Shown one piece after another: positions 11,697 to 22,235 of a stretch of 64,000 bases of DNA. The stretch is taken from positions 1 through 64,000 of the forward strand of contig AQOF01000004.1 of assembly GCA_000565345.1 (NCBI GenBank). The letters run 5' to 3'. The notes under the pieces are model-generated. The model worked only from the letters and a program-made list of their open reading frames with translations, made no database searches and was not told where the DNA came from. The position numbers were made by a program, and so were the translations under genes. This DNA is from Salinivibrio costicola subsp. costicola ATCC 33508 = LMG 11651 (GTDB lineage: Bacteria; Pseudomonadota; Gammaproteobacteria; Enterobacterales; Vibrionaceae). The number at the start of each line of letters is the position of its first letter. Position 1 is the first letter of the stretch.

Positions 11697-12674
11697 GATG
11701 CCCGTTTCCTTTTTGCCTCTTGGTAGATATTACGGCCGTCTTCGCGTGTGCGGAGCAGTTTTAGGATCCACATGTATTGGTCGTATTGACCCTCGAGCAT
11801 GGTTTCGATATGTTGGTTCATCATGTGGGCGTCCGTTTTGTTATCACCGGTTGGAAACTCGCTAAATGCTGGATGGATGGTAATGATAAACCGGCCGGTT
11901 TTGGCATCAAAGCCAGATAGCACAGGCACGATATGCGAACGCGTGACTTTGCTCAACTTGCCGAGACTTGGCAGTGTCGCCTTAGTTGTTGAGAAAAAAG
12001 GAACAAACTCACTGCTCTCATCACGCATATCTTCATCGGGCAGGTAATAGCCAAGAAGCCTCGTTTAACCGCACGAATAAAAGGTTTAATCCCTGCTTCT
12101 CGTTCGTAGCAGTTACCACCATATTGTACTCGTTGGCGGTGCATCAGCCAGTCGAGGAGACCGTTTTTTTGTCGTTTTGAGAAGGCAGCGACAGGTAAGC
12201 CCTGTGAGGCAAATAAAATCGCCGCCGCATCAATCGCCCAGGTATGGGGGACAAACAAGATCACCGGCTCACCATGATCGGTGTGGCGGCTAATATGCTC
12301 CATGCCAATGACATCACAGTGCTGTTGAAACCACTGACGACCACGTAACGTAATCAGTGGAAAACTGAGTAAAAACGCTCCTGCGGTGGTTAGCGTCTCG
12401 ATCAAGATCGCTTCGCGTGCTTGCTTTGATTGCTTCTGGAAAGCAGGCTTCAAGGTTGAAGCCATGCATTCAAAATCGTGCCTTTTTTCTTTTTCACCAG
12501 CTTGCGTGCTACCCATTGGGCAAAGCGATACTTTGCTCGCGCAGGCACCAACAAACAGATTGGCAAGGCAGCCAATAACATCAGCCAGGTGCCCCAATAT
12601 TTCGGTGCGAGGAAGGCACGCGAAAATTCGGGGTTATAGGCATTTGGATCGTAATCGGGTCGCTGTTTTGTCAT
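11693..12674 (-). CDS. lpxM: Lipid A acyltransferase LpxM family, three frameshifts
   Basis: Pieces in three frames together give an LpxL/LpxM late acyltransferase: the N-terminus FSRAFLAPKYWGTW, then NLEACFPE, the catalytic HX4D motif HTWAID, and a C-terminus with SEFVPFFSTTKATLPSLGKL. Breaks fall near 12465, 12433 and 12051; removing one, removing one and adding one base give a continuous 326-aa protein. It would add a secondary acyl chain to Kdo-lipid A. Three indels in under 1 kb is more than in any other gene here, so a real pseudogene is possible, but errors are likelier given the same pattern elsewhere. Confidence 0.82.
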
Positions 12675-12727
12675 TATTCGATTTTCTCATACGCCAAGCG
12701 TCACGGCTTGGCGTAAACATCATTATA

Positions 12728-13672
12728 TTAGCGATTGATTTCAGCCAGATAGGCGGCAACACCTTCAGCCACAGTCTTAAAGGAAGCGGTATATCCGGCT
12801 TCACGAACCTTGGTCAAATCGGCCTGCGTGTAAGCTTGATAGCGGCCTTTTAAGTGATCGGGGAACGGCACCTCTTCAATTTCCCCTTGACCGTGAAACG
12901 CGATGACGGCGTTGGCGACGGCGCTAAACGGTTCGGCACGGCCAGTACCACAGTTAAAAATGCCGGAGATTTGTTGCTGCCAGAACCAGATATTCATTTG
13001 ACACACGTCGCCAACATAGACGAAATCACGCTTAAATGTGTCACTGCCTTCAAACAGCTTCGGGTTTTCACCGTTTAAGATTTGCTGGTTCAGGTGGTAA
13101 GCAACGGACGCCATGCTGCCTTTGTGCTGCTCACGAGGGCCGTAAACGTTGAAGTAACGAAAACCGGTGATCGGTGGCAGTGTTTCACCGTGCGCCTTGG
13201 CATCGTCTTGCACGCGACGGACATAATTATCAAACTGCTGCTTCGAGTAGCCGTAAACATTCAGCGCGCTTTCATACTCTGGCGCTTCAATGAAGTCTCT
13301 GTCGCGGCCGCCATAAGTAGCCGCTGACGAGGCGTATAAAAACGGAATGTCACGGTCAATGCAGTAATGCAATAGCTCTTTAGAATATTCATAGTTATTG
13401 AGCATCATGTACTTGCCGTCCCACTCGGTGGTCGCTGAGCAAGCACCTTGGTGGAAAATCGCTTCGATAGGCCCGAAGTTCTCACTGGCCATGATTTGGG
13501 TAAGAAAGTCTTCCTTATCCATATAATCAGCAATATCCAAATCAACCAGGTTAACGAATTTGGTGCCGTCTTTAAGGTTATCGACGACAACGATGTCACG
13601 ATAGCCTTGCTCGTTAAGTGCTTTTACTAAGTTGCTACCGATCATGCCGGCACCACCAGTCACAAAAATCAT
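12728..13672 (-). CDS. hldD: ADP-L-glycero-D-manno-heptose 6-epimerase
   Basis: HldD (RfaD) converts ADP-D,D-heptose to ADP-L,D-heptose for the LPS inner core. This extended short-chain dehydrogenase shows the NADP-binding [10 protein letters not shown], the SSAATYG segment and the catalytic tyrosine and lysine in YGYSK. I chose the ATG at 13672 (314 aa), since the family begins with MIFVTGGAG; the frame is open 45 bases further upstream. It is the first gene of the minus-strand LPS operon and is divergent from a TetR regulator. Confidence 0.96.
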   Translation of the reverse strand: MIFVTGGAGMIGSNLVKALNEQGYRDIVVVDNLKDGTKFVNLVDLDIADYMDKEDFLTQIMASENFGPIEAIFHQGACSATTEWDGKYMMLNNYEYSKELLHYCIDRDIPFLYASSAATYGGRDRDFIEAPEYESALNVYGYSKQQFDNYVRRVQDDAKAHGETLPPITGFRYFNVYGPREQHKGSMASVAYHLNQQILNGENPKLFEGSDTFKRDFVYVGDVCQMNIWFWQQQISGIFNCGTGRAEPFSAVANAVIAFHGQGEIEEVPFPDHLKGRYQAYTQADLTKVREAGYTASFKTVAEGVAAYLAEINR

Positions 13673-13734
13673 ATCGTTACCTAATTCATCGTTGCAGGCG
13701 ACAGACGCCGTCGCCATTATTGTTGACTGTGATA

Positions 13735-13774
13735 GTATGGTTACGCATCAACCGGGCAGAGGACTGAACCATAC
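13735..13774. promoter_or_regulatory. 8-bp inverted repeat abutting the tetR start codon
   Basis: GTATGGTT at 13735-13742 and AACCATAC at 13767-13774 are perfect reverse complements. The second arm ends directly before the ATG and the loop holds the ribosome binding site (AGAGGAC). It could be an operator for the regulator itself or an RNA hairpin over its start; neither is proven. Confidence 0.4.
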
Positions 13775-14443
13775 ATGAAAACCCAAGACCGAATTATCCA
13801 TGCTGCACTGGCTTTATTCAATCAACACGGTGAGCCAAATATTACCACGAATCATATTGCGGCTGATCTTGGGATAAGCCCGGGAAACCTTTATTACCAC
13901 TTTCGTAATAAAGAGGCGATTATACACAGCATTTTTGATCAATACGCGCAAGATCTCGCCCTTGCTTTTGATCCTAGTCAGCCTCAAGAAGATACCCAAG
14001 CGCTGTTGCAACATTATCTCGATGCAACGTTCAGTTTGATGTGGCGCTACCGCTTTTTTTACGCCAATCTGCCCGATATTCTGCGTCGCGATGAAGCGCT
14101 ACAGCATAAGTACCTCGATGCACAACAACAGCTTCAAACCAACCTGATGACTATTTTGCAGCATTACAGCCATGCGGGGTGGTTGAATCTGAGTGAGAGT
14201 GGGTTGGCTGCCGTGGGCGAAACCCTGAAGCAGGTCGCGTCAAGCTGGATTTTCTACCAAAGTGCGCAAGCGCCACAAACACATATTCATGCCGGTGTGA
14301 TCTACAAAGGCGTTTTACAGATGTTGGCGTTGCTACATCCGCTGACTTCCTCGCAAGGGCAAACCGCTATCGCTTCATTAATGGACCACTATCAGCAGCA
14401 ATTGGTTCGCCAAGATATACGCGCACTGGATACCTTAAACTAA
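13775..14443 (+). CDS. TetR/AcrR family transcriptional regulator
   Basis: The 222-aa protein has a TetR-type N-terminal helix-turn-helix (residues about 8-45, ITTNHIAADLGISPGNLYYHF) and a larger ligand-binding C-terminal domain I cannot assign. It is divergent from hldD and lies upstream of kbl-tdh on the same strand, with a hairpin in between. Its targets are unknown; an 8-bp inverted repeat lies right before its own start and is a candidate site for autoregulation. Confidence 0.88.
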   Translation: MKTQDRIIHAALALFNQHGEPNITTNHIAADLGISPGNLYYHFRNKEAIIHSIFDQYAQDLALAFDPSQPQEDTQALLQHYLDATFSLMWRYRFFYANLPDILRRDEALQHKYLDAQQQLQTNLMTILQHYSHAGWLNLSESGLAAVGETLKQVASSWIFYQSAQAPQTHIHAGVIYKGVLQMLALLHPLTSSQGQTAIASLMDHYQQQLVRQDIRALDTLN

Positions 14444-14477
14444 CCGGTCCAACGTCGTTTATTGTGTTTTGCGCGAT

Positions 14478-14500
14478 ATTCCGCCAGCCTAAGGCGGAAT
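14478..14500 (+). terminator. Hairpin downstream of tetR (weak terminator)
   Basis: A perfect 8-bp stem (ATTCCGCC/GGCGGAAT) with a 7-base loop lies 35 bp after the regulator stop. No T-run follows, so it would be a weak or Rho-assisted terminator. Confidence 0.4.
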
Positions 14501-14576
14501 ACACGATATGAATCACTGTCTCGTGCGGGTTATTGGCACAAACCTAATGAACGTGCCATGATAGCAGCCAATCATT

Positions 14577-14599
14577 CGCCGTACAGAAACTGTGCGGCG
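14577..14599 (+). promoter_or_regulatory. 10-bp stem-loop in the kbl leader
   Basis: CGCCGTACAG at 14577-14586 pairs with CTGTGCGGCG at 14590-14599 (one G-T pair) around an AAA loop. It ends about 40 bases upstream of the kbl start, so it would be part of the leader mRNA. Its function is unknown. Confidence 0.45.
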
Positions 14600-14637
14600 G
14601 CCTTCCAAAAGTAATCATCACCAGCATGGAGATTGCG

Positions 14638-15834
14638 ATGACGGCTGCCTTCTATCAGCAAATGCGTCATCAGCTTGAGCAAGTAAAAGCTGATGGCTTG
14701 TACAAAAGTGAACGCCTTATTACTTCCCCGCAATCGGCCAGTGTGGCCGTTAATCATGAGCAACAGGTGCTCAATTTCTGCGCGAATAACTATCTAGGAT
14801 TAGCCAATCATCCTGCTTTGATTGAGGCTGCCAAAGCAGGGATGGATGAGCACGGCTTTGGCATGGCGTCAGTGCGCTTTATCTGTGGCACGCAAGACGC
14901 CCATAAAACCCTTGAGGCCAAGCTATCTGACTTTTTGGGCATGGAAGATACGATTTTGTATTCGTCATGCTTTGATGCGAATACCGGCTTATTTGAAACT
15001 ATCCTGGGGCCTGATGATGCCATTGTCTCAGATGCGTTGAACCATGCTTCGATCATTGATGGGGTGCGCTTGTGTAAAGCGAAGCGGTTCCGTTACGCCA
15101 ACAACGATATGGACGAGCTGGAAGCGCAACTTAAAGCCGCGAAAGCAGCCAATGTGGCGAATATCTTGATTGTCACCGACGGCGTTTTCTCGATGGATGG
15201 CGTGGTCGCTAACTTGCCCGCGGTGTGCGATCTGGCTGAGCAGTATGGCGCGCTGGTGATGGTGGATGACTCCCATGCTGTGGGCTTTATGGGCGATCAT
15301 GGCCGTGGTACCCACGAATACCACCAAGTCATGGACCGCGTTGATATCATCACTGGGACCTTGGGTAAAGCCATGGGGGGAGCCTCGGGTGGCTATACAT
15401 CGGGTAAAAAAGAAGTGATCGATTGGTTGCGTCAACGTTCACGCCCTTATCTGTTCTCGAATTCACTGGCACCGGCGATTGTGTCGGCCTCTATTCGCGT
15501 GCTCGATATGCTGGCGGAAAGTGACCATTTGCGCGCACAGCTATGGGATAACAGCGCACATTTCCGAGCTCGCATGACTGAGGCAGGTTTCACGCTAGCA
15601 GGCGCGGATCATGCCATTATTCCGGTGATGCTGGGAGATGCCAAAGTCGCGAGTGAGTTTGCCGAACGTATGATGCAAGAAGGCGTCTATGTAGTGGGCT
15701 TCTCTTATCCGGTGATACCGAAAGGGCAAGCACGTATTCGCACTCAAATGTCAGCCGCACACACGCGTGAGCAACTGGACCGCGCGATTGATGCTTTCAT
15801 CAAAGTCGGTAAAGAAATGCAACTGATTGGGTAA
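14638..15834 (+). CDS. kbl: Glycine C-acetyltransferase (2-amino-3-ketobutyrate CoA ligase)
   Basis: Kbl cleaves 2-amino-3-ketobutyrate with CoA to glycine and acetyl-CoA in threonine degradation. This PLP enzyme of the alpha-oxoamine synthase family has [10 protein letters not shown] and the PLP lysine in [14 protein letters not shown] chose the ATG at 14638 (398 aa) because it aligns with FYQQM at the known N-terminus; an ATG four codons earlier is possible. tdh follows after 4 bases, forming the conserved kbl-tdh operon. Confidence 0.97.
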   Translation: MTAAFYQQMRHQLEQVKADGLYKSERLITSPQSASVAVNHEQQVLNFCANNYLGLANHPALIEAAKAGMDEHGFGMASVRFICGTQDAHKTLEAKLSDFLGMEDTILYSSCFDANTGLFETILGPDDAIVSDALNHASIIDGVRLCKAKRFRYANNDMDELEAQLKAAKAANVANILIVTDGVFSMDGVVANLPAVCDLAEQYGALVMVDDSHAVGFMGDHGRGTHEYHQVMDRVDIITGTLGKAMGGASGGYTSGKKEVIDWLRQRSRPYLFSNSLAPAIVSASIRVLDMLAESDHLRAQLWDNSAHFRARMTEAGFTLAGADHAIIPVMLGDAKVASEFAERMMQEGVYVVGFSYPVIPKGQARIRTQMSAAHTREQLDRAIDAFIKVGKEMQLIG

Positions 15835-15838
15835 TCGT

Positions 15839-16882
15839 ATGACACAAACAAGCATGAAAGCCCTGGCGAAGCTAAAAGCCGAGCCCGGTATTTGGATGAC
15901 GGAGGCGGCGCTGCCTGAGCTTGGGCATAACGATCTACTGATCAAAATCCGCAAAACCGCCATCTGCGGTACCGACGTTCATATTTACAAGTGGGATGAG
16001 TGGTCGCAAAACACCATTCCGGTTCCCATGGTAGTCGGTCACGAATATGTGGGTGAAGTGGTTGGGATTGGACAAGAAGTCAAAGGCTTCGCCATCGGTG
16101 ATCGCGTCTCCGGAGAAGGCCACATTACTTGTGGTCACTGCCGCAATTGCCGCGGCGGACGCACCCACCTTTGCCGGAATACCGAAGGGGTCGGGGTCAA
16201 TCGTCCTGGCGCATTTGCGGAATATTTAGTGATCCCAGCGTTTAATGCCTTCAAAATTCCAGCGGAAATTTCGGACGATTTAGCCTCGATCTTTGACCCA
16301 TTTGGCAATGCGGTGCACACCGCGTTATCGTTTGATCTGGTCGGCGAAGACGTGCTAATCACAGGTGCCGGCCCGATTGGTATTATGGCTGCGGCGGTTG
16401 CGCGTCATGTGGGCGCAAGACATGTGGTGATCACTGATGTGAATGAGTACCGCCTACAACTTGCTCGGGATATGGGAGTGACTCGGGCGGTAAACGTCGC
16501 CGAGACCTCGATAGAATCGGTGATGGCTGAGCTTGGAATGACGGAAGGCTTTGACGTTGGCATGGAAATGTCGGGCGTCCCTGCCGCTTTTAATAGCATG
16601 TTGTCGGCCATGAACCATGGCGGCAATATTGCCTTGCTCGGGATCCCACCGAGCGATATGGGCATTGATTGGAACCAAGTGATCTTTAAAGGCTTGGTGA
16701 TCAAAGGCATCTATGGTCGCGAAATGTTCGAGACTTGGTACAAGATGGCCTCCTTGATTCAATCAGGGTTGGATTTAACCCCCATCATTACCCATCATTA
16801 CCACGTGGATGACTTTCAAGAAGGCTTTGAGATGATGTGCTCAGGGCAGTCTGGTAAGGTGATCCTCGACTGGCAGGGCTAA
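15839..16882 (+). CDS. tdh: L-threonine 3-dehydrogenase
   Basis: Tdh oxidises L-threonine to 2-amino-3-ketobutyrate with NAD, feeding Kbl. This medium-chain alcohol dehydrogenase has the catalytic zinc ligands CGTDVH and GHEYVG, the structural-zinc cluster [15 protein letters not shown], and the Rossmann motif [10 protein letters not shown]. The start is the ATG at 15839 (347 aa) directly after the kbl stop; an internal ATG at 15854 ([10 protein letters not shown]) matches the E. coli start and is also possible. A bidirectional terminator follows. Confidence 0.97.
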   Translation: MTQTSMKALAKLKAEPGIWMTEAALPELGHNDLLIKIRKTAICGTDVHIYKWDEWSQNTIPVPMVVGHEYVGEVVGIGQEVKGFAIGDRVSGEGHITCGHCRNCRGGRTHLCRNTEGVGVNRPGAFAEYLVIPAFNAFKIPAEISDDLASIFDPFGNAVHTALSFDLVGEDVLITGAGPIGIMAAAVARHVGARHVVITDVNEYRLQLARDMGVTRAVNVAETSIESVMAELGMTEGFDVGMEMSGVPAAFNSMLSAMNHGGNIALLGIPPSDMGIDWNQVIFKGLVIKGIYGREMFETWYKMASLIQSGLDLTPIITHHYHVDDFQEGFEMMCSGQSGKVILDWQG

Positions 16883-16951
16883 TGTAAGAGGCCTATAACG
16901 CCATATGACCGGGTGATTGAAGGCTCACCAGGTGCTTGGCAATATTGACAG

Positions 16952-16977
16952 CGCTCACCCATGGGGTGGGCGTTTTT
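16952..16977. terminator. Terminator between convergent tdh and envC
   Basis: A 9-bp stem (CGCTCACCC with GGGTGGGCG, one G-T pair) is followed on the plus strand by five T that run into the envC stop codon. It ends the kbl-tdh transcript. Confidence 0.8.
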
Positions 16978-18109
16978 AATCCAACCAAGGAACTGGGTTA
17001 GTGGTATTGCCTTTACGACGAATCTCGAAATATAGCGATGGTGTTGATTGTCCGCCACTGTCGCCAACTAAGGCAATCGGTTCGCCGGCGGTCACTGTGT
17101 CGCCGACGTCTTTGAGTAATGCTTGATTATAGCCGTACAAGCTCATATCCCCCTTGCCATGATCGACGGCAATCAATAGCCCGTAGCCACGTAGCCAACT
17201 GGATAGCACCACTTTTCCTGCATGCGCCGCTTTCACTTCCGTGCCACGCTTGGCATCAATCACGATGCCATTCCAAGTCACTTCGCCGGATTGGCGCTCG
17301 CCAAAGCGGTGAAGGAGTTTACCTTGGGCGGGCCAAGTGAGTTTTCCTTTGGCGTCACTAATGCCTGCCATATTGACCTGCGCGCGTCGTGCCGCCTCGG
17401 CGATTTGTTCTTGCAAGCGCTGCTTATTAGCTTTGAGCTCGGCTAAATATGCGCTGTCACTGGCAATCTTGGCACGAATTTGTTTCGCCGTTTGGCTTTG
17501 TGCGTTTTGCTCAGTCTCAAGCTCACGCTTTTTATCGGTTAACTCTGCCACGAGCTGCGTTTGCTTATCCCGCTGCTGTTTGAGCTGGTGAGCGGTGAGC
17601 TGATAATCGGTACGGGTAGCGGCGAGTGACTCAATCGTTTGCTGCATTGTGCCTGCAACGATTTCGGCATAGCGCGTTAACCGGTCAAGGGTGGCTGGTG
17701 ATTCTTGGCTGAGCAGTCGTTTGAGTTGATCGTGTTTGCCTTGACGATATTGCGCATCGATAAGCTCGCCCAGTTGGGCTTGTTGGGCGATCATTTCCTG
17801 CTTTAATCGCGCTTGTTGGCGCGTAAGCTGGGTAATGTCGGTATCTGTTTCTTGCAGGCTAGCTTGCGCTTGGCGGATGCGCCTGGACAAGGTGTCAATC
17901 CGTTTAGATTGCGCTTTTAAGTCGCGCTGAAGTGCATTGAGTTTTTTATTGTGCGCGGCCAGCTGTGATTGTTGGCGGGCAATCTCATCGCTCACGCCCT
18001 CAAGTTGTGAGTTAGCGTGCACAGACCCTGTGAATAGACACAGAAAAACGCCAGTGCATAATGCACTGGCGCGGAGGGTTTGACCTAGGCGTGTTCGTTT
18101 CTCCCGCAT
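16976..18109 (-). CDS. envC: Murein hydrolase activator EnvC (LytM/M23 factor)
   Basis: The 377-aa protein has an N-terminal signal peptide (about residues 1-32, ending SVHAN), a long coiled coil rich in Gln, Leu and Lys (about 35-250) and a C-terminal LytM domain. Canonical M23 metal ligands are missing (for example SLYGYN and SLYFEIR where active enzymes carry histidines), as in E. coli EnvC, which activates amidases AmiA/AmiB at the septum rather than cutting peptidoglycan. It lies 7 bp after gpmI in the same direction, the conserved gpmI-envC pair. Confidence 0.93.
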   Translation of the reverse strand: MREKRTRLGQTLRASALCTGVFLCLFTGSVHANSQLEGVSDEIARQQSQLAAHNKKLNALQRDLKAQSKRIDTLSRRIRQAQASLQETDTDITQLTRQQARLKQEMIAQQAQLGELIDAQYRQGKHDQLKRLLSQESPATLDRLTRYAEIVAGTMQQTIESLAATRTDYQLTAHQLKQQRDKQTQLVAELTDKKRELETEQNAQSQTAKQIRAKIASDSAYLAELKANKQRLQEQIAEAARRAQVNMAGISDAKGKLTWPAQGKLLHRFGERQSGEVTWNGIVIDAKRGTEVKAAHAGKVVLSSWLRGYGLLIAVDHGKGDMSLYGYNQALLKDVGDTVTAGEPIALVGDSGGQSTPSLYFEIRRKGNTTNPVPWLD

Positions 18110-18116
18110 GGGGAGA

Positions 18117-19655
18117 TTATTTCAGATCGAACAGAGGCTTGCCAGTCATCTCTTCAGGAATCGGCATATCGGACAATGCCAACATGGTCGGTGCCAGATC
18201 AGACAGCTTACCGCCTTCTTTCAAGGTCACTGGTTTGCTACCGACATACATCAGTGGGACTGGCAAGTTGGTGTGTGCGGTATATGCACCGCCCGTTTCC
18301 TCGTTAACCATCATTTCAGCGTTACCGTGGTCGGCGGTGATCAGCATTTGACCGTCCACTTCTTTAATCGCTTCTAGCACGCGACCGATACAGCCATCGA
18401 CAGCTTCACACGCTTGGACAGCAGCCTCGTAGACGCCCGTATGACCGACCATATCACCGTTCGGGTAGTTACAGATGATCATATCGAACTTGCCGGACTT
18501 AATCGCATCAACCAGTTTATCCGTTAGCTCTTCAGAGCTCATTTCGGGTTGTAGATCGTACGTGGCCACTTTGGGTGACGCCACCAAAGAGCGCTCTTCG
18601 CCTTCAAATACGGTTTCCATACCACCGTTGAAGAAGAAAGTGACGTGCGCGTATTTCTCAGTTTCTGAAATACGTAGCTGGGTTTTACCGGTTTTCGATA
18701 GCCACTCACCCAAGGTGTTTGACAGGCTTGTCGGTGGGAAAGCCACCGTCGTATCGATATCGGCTGCGTATTCGGTCAGCATGACAAAGTCGGACAGTTC
18801 GGCATACTTCTTACGCGCAAACCCATCAAACTCAGGCATAAAGGCACGAGTCATTTCGCGCGCCCGGTCGGCACGGAAATTCATGAAAATGACTGCGTCG
18901 CCGTCGTTGATGGTCGCTTTGTTGTCACCCTCACGGAAGATTTCCGTTGGGGCGACAAACTCGTCATTTTCTTCACGCGCATACGCCGCTTCGAGGCCTT
19001 CAACCGCGCTCGTTGCGCTATGCTCGCCTTGCGCCAAGGTCAACAAATCGTAAGCTCGCTCTACACGATCCCAGTTGTTGTCGCGGTCCATCGCGTAGTA
19101 GCGACCCACCAGTGAGGCCGTACGTCCTTTGCCTAGCTTGGCAAAAAGGGCGTCAAAACGCTCAAGTGAGGCTTTTGCGCTACGTGGTGGCGTATCACGA
19201 CCATCCAAGAAGGCGTGCAGATAGATTTGATCCGCACCACGCTCAGCGGCCAACTCAACCATGGCCGCAATGTGGTCTTCATGGCTATGAACGCCACCTG
19301 GTGACATCAGACCCATGATATGAACGGCTTTGCCTTTATCCACGGCTTTATCGACCGCGGCAGTGAGTGCGGGGGTCTGGTTAAAGTCGCCATCGGCGAT
19401 GGATTTGGTGATACGGGTGAGTTCTTGATACACCACGCGGCCAGCACCGATATTCACGTGACCGACTTCTGAGTTACCCATTTGCCCATCAGGCAGGCCA
19501 ACGTCAAAACCGGATGCTGAAATCAAGGTGCTATTGTCGGCCATCAGGCTGTCGATAATCGGCGTGTTAGCATTGGTGATGGCATTATCGCTTTGTGGGT
19601 CACGATAGCCCCAGCCATCGAGAATCACCAGTGCAAGTGGTTTTTTCGCAGACAT
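18117..19655 (-). CDS. gpmI: 2,3-bisphosphoglycerate-independent phosphoglycerate mutase
   Basis: GpmI interconverts 3- and 2-phosphoglycerate in glycolysis using Mn2+ and a phosphoserine intermediate. The 512-aa alkaline-phosphatase-superfamily protein begins [19 protein letters not shown] and has the catalytic serine in [14 protein letters not shown] and the late metal motif TADHGNAE. The length is normal. It is the first gene of a gpmI-envC transcript. Its upstream region holds a long inverted repeat. Confidence 0.97.
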   Translation of the reverse strand: MSAKKPLALVILDGWGYRDPQSDNAITNANTPIIDSLMADNSTLISASGFDVGLPDGQMGNSEVGHVNIGAGRVVYQELTRITKSIADGDFNQTPALTAAVDKAVDKGKAVHIMGLMSPGGVHSHEDHIAAMVELAAERGADQIYLHAFLDGRDTPPRSAKASLERFDALFAKLGKGRTASLVGRYYAMDRDNNWDRVERAYDLLTLAQGEHSATSAVEGLEAAYAREENDEFVAPTEIFREGDNKATINDGDAVIFMNFRADRAREMTRAFMPEFDGFARKKYAELSDFVMLTEYAADIDTTVAFPPTSLSNTLGEWLSKTGKTQLRISETEKYAHVTFFFNGGMETVFEGEERSLVASPKVATYDLQPEMSSEELTDKLVDAIKSGKFDMIICNYPNGDMVGHTGVYEAAVQACEAVDGCIGRVLEAIKEVDGQMLITADHGNAEMMVNEETGGAYTAHTNLPVPLMYVGSKPVTLKEGGKLSDLAPTMLALSDMPIPEEMTGKPLFDLK

Positions 19656-20137
19656 ATTACGTCCTCTTAATTCAAGCTAAAGACTGACATTGGATGCCAC
19701 TGACATTGAATGTCATGGAGCAGCCACTGAGGCTTGATGCCAGATTTGAGGCTAGCATCAGGCCTCAGTGGTGCAGTGTGCGTAATTTTACAACATTTTA
19801 CGCAAGGATACGTAGGCTAAGATCAATTATTCCAGCTGATAAGTTAACCAGCAAGGGTTGCATGGCTTGCCTTCTACCCTTGACTCCCCTCATTATGGCG
19901 AAGATTGTCGGTATACGCGAATGGCTTCACTCGATGTCTGCGATTGATGAAACCTTCTTTCTTTTTAACATATTGAGGGGAACGAAAATTTATCATTCGA
20001 TCACCGTGAGTGAGCAAGCGCGCGATTTCGTCTTGGTAGGCTGTAAAACCCTGACGAGCAGGTTATACTCGACACCATTTTCACCCCTTGATGGACTCTC
20101 GCCTCGCGGGACAAACAAGCAGTATAGAGCAAAGGTT
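19656..20137. other. Intergenic region of 482 bp
   Basis: This divergent promoter region of gpmI and the rhodanese gene holds the long inverted repeat at 19724-19771 and a short palindrome (TGACATTGAATGTCA near 19701). One plus-strand frame is open from 19694 into the rhodanese gene, but its translation has no recognisable domain and I do not call it coding. Nothing else was recognised. Confidence 0.6.
19724..19771. repeat. 17-bp inverted repeat upstream of gpmI
   Basis: The arms at 19724-19740 and 19755-19771 are complementary over 17 positions with a single T-G pair and a 14-base loop. It lies about 70-115 bp upstream of the gpmI start. No T-run follows on either strand, so it is not a clear terminator; it could be an operator or a stable hairpin in a divergent leader. 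Confidence 0.6.
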
Positions 20138-20599
20138 ATGCAGGAATATATCGATTTTGTCTCCAACAACATGATTCTGACGCTGGTCTGGGTTGGCTTA
20201 GCTGCCACCTTGTTGATGTCGCTGATCAAACAGAAAACCGCCGCTTACAAAGTGGTGGCTCCGAACGATGCCGCGATCCTGAACAACCGTGAAAATGGGG
20301 TGTTTGTGGATATTCGCAGTCATGACGAGTTTCGAGCGGGCCATATCACGGGCGCAATCAATGTATTGCCCAGTGAAATTAAATCGCACTCATTTGGCGA
20401 ACTTGAAAAACATAAAACTGACCCCATCATCGTAGTATGCAAGACCGGTCAAACCGCGGCTGACAGTGCGAATCAACTCGCCAAAGCGGGTTTTGAGTCT
20501 GTGTATGTGCTCAAAGATGGCTTGACCTCGTGGAACGATGCCAAAATGCCACTGGTCCGCGCCAAAAGCGGTAAAGGCAAAAGCAAAAAGAAAAAGTGA
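20138..20599 (+). CDS. Membrane-anchored rhodanese-like protein (YibN family)
   Basis: The 153-aa protein has one N-terminal transmembrane segment (residues about 10-28) and a rhodanese domain with VDIRSHDEFRAGHI and the active-site cysteine in VVCKTGQTA. It ends in a lysine-rich tail. Rhodaneses move sulfane sulfur, but the YibN substrate is unknown. I chose the ATG at 20138, preceded by AAAGG; the open frame upstream to 19694 looks non-coding. It precedes secB and gpsA, as in E. coli (yibN-grxC-secB-gpsA), although no grxC is present here. Confidence 0.88.
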   Translation: MQEYIDFVSNNMILTLVWVGLAATLLMSLIKQKTAAYKVVAPNDAAILNNRENGVFVDIRSHDEFRAGHITGAINVLPSEIKSHSFGELEKHKTDPIIVVCKTGQTAADSANQLAKAGFESVYVLKDGLTSWNDAKMPLVRAKSGKGKSKKKK

Positions 20600-20615
20600 T
20601 CCCTCACTCAAATCT

Positions 20616-20650
20616 CGAGCGACTGCATGACGCAGTGGCTCGCATTTTTT
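20616..20650 (+). terminator. Intrinsic terminator between the rhodanese gene and secB
   Basis: CGAGC and ACTGC pair with GCAGT and GCTCG across a single G-G mismatch, with a 5-base loop, followed by CATTTTTT. It separates the rhodanese transcript from secB-gpsA. Confidence 0.85.
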
Positions 20651-20695
20651 AATGTGCCCGGCACATAAGCAACTAGTTAGAAAGGACGAACCACC

Positions 20696-21178
20696 ATGGC
20701 TGAAGCAGAAAACAACCAACAAGCCGAGCAAAACTTTGCTATCCAACGCGTTTTTCTTAAAGACGTGTCTTTTGAGGCGCCAAATTCACCTGACGTTTTT
20801 CAGCAAGACTGGGCACCTGACGTTAACTTAGATTTAGACACGCAAAGCCGCGAGCTGGGTGAAGGCATTTACGAGGTTGTTCTGCGTCTAACCGTGACCG
20901 TGAAAAACCAAGAGAGCAGTGCGTTCTTGTGCGAAGTACAACAAGGCGGCATCTTCTCGGTTACCGGCATGGATGCGCCGCAATTAGCGCATTGCCTCGG
21001 CGCTTTTTGCCCGAATATTCTTTTCCCTTACGCGCGTGAGACGATTTCTAGCTTGGTCGTTAAAGGGACGTTCCCACAGCTTAACCTTGCACCGGTAAAC
21101 TTTGATGCCTTGTTCATGAACTACCTGCAACAGCAGGCGGACGCGAAATCTGGCGAAGAAGAAGACGCGCAAGCCTAA
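20696..21178 (+). CDS. secB: Protein-export chaperone SecB
   Basis: This acidic 160-aa protein has the SecB core ([19 protein letters not shown], then [13 protein letters not shown], and [12 protein letters not shown]). SecB is a tetrameric cytosolic chaperone that keeps preproteins unfolded and hands them to SecA. The ATG at 20696 follows GAAAGGACG. gpsA starts 9 bases after the stop, the common secB-gpsA operon. Confidence 0.97.
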   Translation: MAEAENNQQAEQNFAIQRVFLKDVSFEAPNSPDVFQQDWAPDVNLDLDTQSRELGEGIYEVVLRLTVTVKNQESSAFLCEVQQGGIFSVTGMDAPQLAHCLGAFCPNILFPYARETISSLVVKGTFPQLNLAPVNFDALFMNYLQQQADAKSGEEEDAQA

Positions 21179-21187
21179 GGGGTCATT

Positions 21188-22207
21188 ATGACAGATCTTG
21201 CTCCCACTCAAGACGCCGCGATTGTTGTATTGGGCGCTGGTTCGTACGGCACTGCCTTAGCGATCTCACTGGCGAGAAATGGTGCCAACGTTGTGTTATG
21301 GGGGCACGATCCACGTCATCTTGCGCAGTTGGAAATTGACCGTGCTAACCAGGCTTTTTTACCAGGCGTCGCTTTTCCAGACTCGCTGGTGCTTTGTGCC
21401 GATTTGTCCGTGGCGGTGAATGCCAGTCGTGATTTATTGGTGGTGGTGCCCAGCCACGTCTTTGGTCAAGTGCTCGGCCAAATCCGGCCCTACTTACGCG
21501 CGGATTCTCGCGTTTGCTGGGCCACAAAAGGGCTAGAACCGGAAACCGGACGCCTGTTGCAAGAAGTCGCGCGTGAACAACTGGGTGATTCGCGCTCGCT
21601 GGCGGTACTCTCGGGTCCCACTTTCGCTAAAGAGCTGGCGGCTGGCATGCCGACGGCGATTTCTGTTTCCTCGCCTGACCCTGAGTTTGTGCGTGATTTG
21701 CAAGAGACGATTCATTGCCAGCAGAGTTTCCGCGTTTACGGCAATCATGATTTTATCGGCATGCAATTAGGTGGCGCGGTAAAAAACGTGATTGCGATTG
21801 GGGCTGGGATTTCTGATGGTATCGGGTTTGGCGCCAATGCGCGCACGGCTCTAATTACGCGTGGCTTGGCGGAAATGACGCGCTTAGGTGAAGCGCTAGG
21901 CGCATCGCGAGAGACCTTTATGGGCATGGCCGGTTTAGGTGATCTGGTTTTAACCTGCACCGATAATCAATCGCGTAATCGCCGCTTTGGGCTGGCGCTT
22001 GGCCAAGGTGAAGGCGTGCAAGCGGCGCAGGATAATATCGGTCAAGTGGTTGAGGGCTTTCGCAACACCAAAGAGGTGTGGGCCCTGGCGCAGCGCGCTG
22101 GGGTTGAAATGCCGATTGTGGAGCAAATTTATCAAGTTTTATATCAGGGTAAATTGGCGCATCACGCTGCTCGAGACTTGCTGGCCCGCGATAAAAAATC
22201 CGAATAA
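21188..22207 (+). CDS. gpsA: Glycerol-3-phosphate dehydrogenase [NAD(P)+]
   Basis: GpsA reduces dihydroxyacetone phosphate to sn-glycerol 3-phosphate for phospholipid synthesis. The Rossmann motif [28 protein letters not shown] and the catalytic lysine in [13 protein letters not shown] are present in a 339-aa protein of normal length. It is co-transcribed with secB and ends at a strong terminator before cysE. Confidence 0.97.
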   Translation: MTDLAPTQDAAIVVLGAGSYGTALAISLARNGANVVLWGHDPRHLAQLEIDRANQAFLPGVAFPDSLVLCADLSVAVNASRDLLVVVPSHVFGQVLGQIRPYLRADSRVCWATKGLEPETGRLLQEVAREQLGDSRSLAVLSGPTFAKELAAGMPTAISVSSPDPEFVRDLQETIHCQQSFRVYGNHDFIGMQLGGAVKNVIAIGAGISDGIGFGANARTALITRGLAEMTRLGEALGASRETFMGMAGLGDLVLTCTDNQSRNRRFGLALGQGEGVQAAQDNIGQVVEGFRNTKEVWALAQRAGVEMPIVEQIYQVLYQGKLAHHAARDLLARDKKSE

Positions 22208-22235
22208 CGGCAACGTGTATCAGCATATAAATAGG

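Noticed and set aside
12386..12853. 155-codon plus-strand frame across lpxM and hldD
   Set aside because: It is antisense to conserved sequence of two genes; no ribosome binding site and no similarity.
18475..19053. 192-codon open frame on the plus strand inside gpmI
   Set aside because: It is antisense to an intact, highly conserved gpmI and its translation is serine-rich with no domain, the usual shadow of a GC-balanced gene.
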